Source: Clostridiaceae bacterium (GTDB taxonomy: Bacteria > Bacillota_A > Clostridia > Clostridiales > Clostridiaceae). Taken from it: a DNA stretch of 7,432 bases. The notes below the pieces were generated by a model. That model did not search any database and was not told the origin of the DNA. It saw only the letters and a program-made list of their open reading frames with translations. Position numbers and translations under genes: made by a program. The stretch lies in NCBI GenBank assembly GCA_029256485.1, contig JAQSXU010000156.1, forward strand, positions 1 through 7,432. The letters run 5' to 3'. Below are positions 6,250 to 7,432 of this stretch, in pieces (the first letter of the stretch is position 1; each line of letters begins with the position of its first letter).

Positions 6250-6290
6250 GAGGTATAGTGTATTTCAAAGGTCTCGCTTTACCTCCACCA
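6250..6290 (+). other. Second tRNA/tmRNA 3'-end-like sequence
   Basis: GAGGTA (6250-6255) is the complement of TACCTC (6280-6285), and the sequence ends CCTCCACCA (6282-6290). The last 16 bases match the 1531-1546 end at 14 positions (CGCTT, two changed bases, CCTCCACCA). As at the first copy, a terminator follows shortly after and no complete tRNA or tmRNA body precedes it. It is oriented the same way as the first copy, so the two are imperfect direct repeats flanking 4.7 kb. Confidence 0.4.
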
Positions 6291-6318
6291 AATAAGAACT
6301 AAAATTTTAATACAATGC

Positions 6319-6350
6319 AAAGCCACTTAATCCAGTGGCTTTTATTGTTT
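6319..6350 (+). terminator. Rho-independent terminator after the second tRNA/tmRNA-like end
   Basis: AAAGCCACT (6319-6327) pairs perfectly with AGTGGCTTT (6334-6342) around a 6-base loop, followed by TTATTGTTT. No coding gene precedes it closely, so it most likely belonged to an RNA gene whose end survives at 6282-6290. Confidence 0.85.
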
Positions 6351-6418
6351 CTTGGGACAACCTTAGTAGAAATTTTAAGTTCTAGAGAACAAATTTATAG
6401 AATTTTATATCGTACATG

Positions 6419-6459
6419 CACAATCCTTAATGTTTTTGGAATTAGGGTGTGTATTTTTT
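6419..6459 (+). terminator. Weak terminator-like hairpin
   Basis: CACA-TCC-TAAT (6419-6431) can pair with ATTAGGG-TGTG (6441-6451) with bulges and a G-T pair, followed by a run of six T (6454-6459). No gene lies immediately upstream. It may insulate the downstream small ORF and arr from upstream transcription. The 6351-6541 stretch holds nothing else I can support except the -10 box noted next. Confidence 0.35.
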
Positions 6460-6504
6460 AGCATAAATAATTAAAGAGATGGTTTTAAGAATACAATTAT
6501 AGGA

Positions 6505-6510
6505 TATAAT
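6505..6510 (+). promoter_or_regulatory. Possible -10 box for the small ORF and arr
   Basis: A perfect TATAAT lies 31 bases before the small ORF. The -35 region (GTTTTA, 6482-6487) is poor. A second TATAAT at 6703-6708, with an equally poor -35, could serve arr alone. Confidence 0.3.
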
Positions 6511-6541
6511 TAAGATAATATTAGCAGAAGGAGTAATTACT

Positions 6542-6685
6542 ATGAAGTATAGCGATGCAAGAGAAGTTTGCAAAAATAAGTGGATGTTATTTGAAGCTAT
6601 TTATGCTTATTTAGAAGCAAGAAAAAGAATTGTAACTGATTTGGCAGTAATTAAAAGTTATGATATAAGTAAACTCAAAATATAA
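6542..6685 (+). CDS. Small 47-residue protein upstream of arr, possibly truncated
   Basis: MKYSDAREVCKNKWMLFEAI is preceded by GAAGGAG (6527-6533), with good spacing, and the frame runs to TAA. The sequence is helical and charged and continues with YAYLEARKRIVTDLAVIKSYD. It resembles, from memory, the start of small conserved Firmicute proteins of about 80 residues with a 'NKW-x(3)-EAI ... R-I-x(3)-L-x-VI' pattern. If so, this copy ends early, just after the SYD segment, and may be a truncated remnant. It is 66 bases upstream of arr in the same direction, so the two may share a transcript. Function unknown. Confidence 0.6.
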   Translation: MKYSDAREVCKNKWMLFEAIYAYLEARKRIVTDLAVIKSYDISKLKI

Positions 6686-6751
6686 AGAAAGGCGATCTAC
6701 GTTATAATGTTTGAAGTAGTAATATTTTTGACTATTTGGAGGTAAGATTAT

Positions 6752-7432
6752 ATGAATGTAAAGTTTGATTCCAATAATGACGTTATTAAACTCTGTATGA
6801 GTGGTATGGCATTGGAGAGTAGTGGAAAAAATGAAGAAGCAATCACGATGTTTTATAAAGCATGGCAGGAAGAAACAGACGACTATGATAGATTTATTGC
6901 AGCTTATTATTTAGCTAGTCAACAAAAGCGTATTACAGACAAATTGAAATGGATGGAAACATCTTTACAGTGTGCACTAAATATTAATGATGAAAATGTT
7001 AAGAGTGCATACTCAACTTTATATTTAAATATTGCCAAATGTTATGAGGAGTTGTGTGATTCTGCTAATGCAAAAAGAAATTATGAACTGTCCAATTCAT
7101 ATAAGGGGGCACCTTCTGATGAAGGACCATTTTATCATGGGACAAAGGCAGATTTGCAAGTTGGTGGTTTACTGACCGCGGGTGGAAATTCAAATTACAA
7201 ACCTGGGCTTAAAATGAATCACATTTATTTCACTGCTAATGTCAATGGTGCAGGACTTGCAGCAGCATTAGCAAAAGGAGAAGGAAGAGAGCGCATTTTC
7301 ATAGTAGAACCAACAGGTGAGTATGAAAACGATCCAAATGTTACTGACAAAAAATTCCCTGGCAATTTAACACGCTCTTATCGCTCACAAGAACCTCTGA
7401 GAATTATTGGTGAAGAAACAGAGTGGACGAAT
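6752..7432 (+). CDS. arr: NAD+-rifamycin ADP-ribosyltransferase with N-terminal TPR domain (3' end cut by the window)
   Basis: The first 227 residues are present and only the extreme C-terminus is missing. Residues 124-225 are an almost complete Arr domain: GPFYHGTKADLQVG, NHIYFTANVNGAGLAAALA, RIFIVEPTGEYENDPN, then TDKKFPGN, TRSYRSQEPLRIIGE. Arr transfers ADP-ribose from NAD+ to the C23 hydroxyl of rifampicin, inactivating it. His129 (YHGT) and Asp199 (TDKKFPGN) correspond to residues implicated in catalysis in the mycobacterial enzyme. Residues 10-116 form a TPR-like helical array (MALESSGKNEEAITMFYKAW; AAYYLAS; LYLNIAKCYEEL-D-ANAKRNYELS). Classical Arr proteins are about 140 residues without this part. 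The start is ATG 6752 with GGAGG (6738-6742), 9-base spacing. Chromosomal arr homologues occur widely in environmental bacteria, so presence does not prove clinical resistance. Confidence 0.95.
   Translation, partial: MNVKFDSNNDVIKLCMSGMALESSGKNEEAITMFYKAWQEETDDYDRFIAAYYLASQQKRITDKLKWMETSLQCALNINDENVKSAYSTLYLNIAKCYEELCDSANAKRNYELSNSYKGAPSDEGPFYHGTKADLQVGGLLTAGGNSNYKPGLKMNHIYFTANVNGAGLAAALAKGEGRERIFIVEPTGEYENDPNVTDKKFPGNLTRSYRSQEPLRIIGEETEWTN

Overview
The window is very AT-rich. It has strong AGGAGG-type ribosome sites, TATAAT-type -10 boxes and many hairpin plus T-run terminators. With a phospho-beta-glucosidase, a TPR-fused Arr enzyme and bacteriocin-style ABC genes, this points to a low-GC Firmicute, most likely Clostridium or a close relative. 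That placement is inferred from composition and gene content. No rRNA, intact tRNA, CRISPR array, transposase or integrase gene is visible.

Layout on the + strand unless noted. Positions 2-337 are the C-terminal end of a GH1 6-phospho-beta-glucosidase, closed by a clean terminator (363-399). A 307-base gap with two hairpins leads to an SDR oxidoreductase (645-1385) that has no obvious Shine-Dalgarno. Positions 1386-2646 hold no intact gene. They contain a possible short transcript (promoter at 1417-1445, a tRNA/tmRNA-like 3' end at 1518-1546, terminator 1551-1590), then a minus-strand tetR pseudogene (1720-2336) with its own terminator and a possible operator. Divergent from it lies a five-gene block: a small secreted protein (2647-3072), an 18-bp hairpin (3111-3149), two six-helix ABC-2-type permeases (3169-3966 and 3996-4694), an ABC ATPase (4706-5341) and an overlapping single-span membrane protein (5331-6038). 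After it come a terminator, a second tRNA/tmRNA-like 3' end (6250-6290) with its own terminator, a 47-residue ORF (6542-6685), and a rifamycin ADP-ribosyltransferase with an N-terminal TPR domain (from 6752, running off the window).

The most coherent unit is the secreted protein, ABC transporter and membrane protein block. Its order, the attenuator-like hairpin after the first gene, and the glutamate in place of the Q-loop glutamine all fit peptide export or self-immunity, as in lantibiotic LanFEG or bacitracin BcrAB systems. The secreted protein is not a bacteriocin family I recognise, so the function is inferred from context only. The dead tetR beside it suggests a lost local repressor. The two similar CCTCCACCA-ending sequences on either side suggest that this roughly 4.7-kb stretch may be cargo left by integration at an RNA-gene 3' end; no recombinase is present to prove it.
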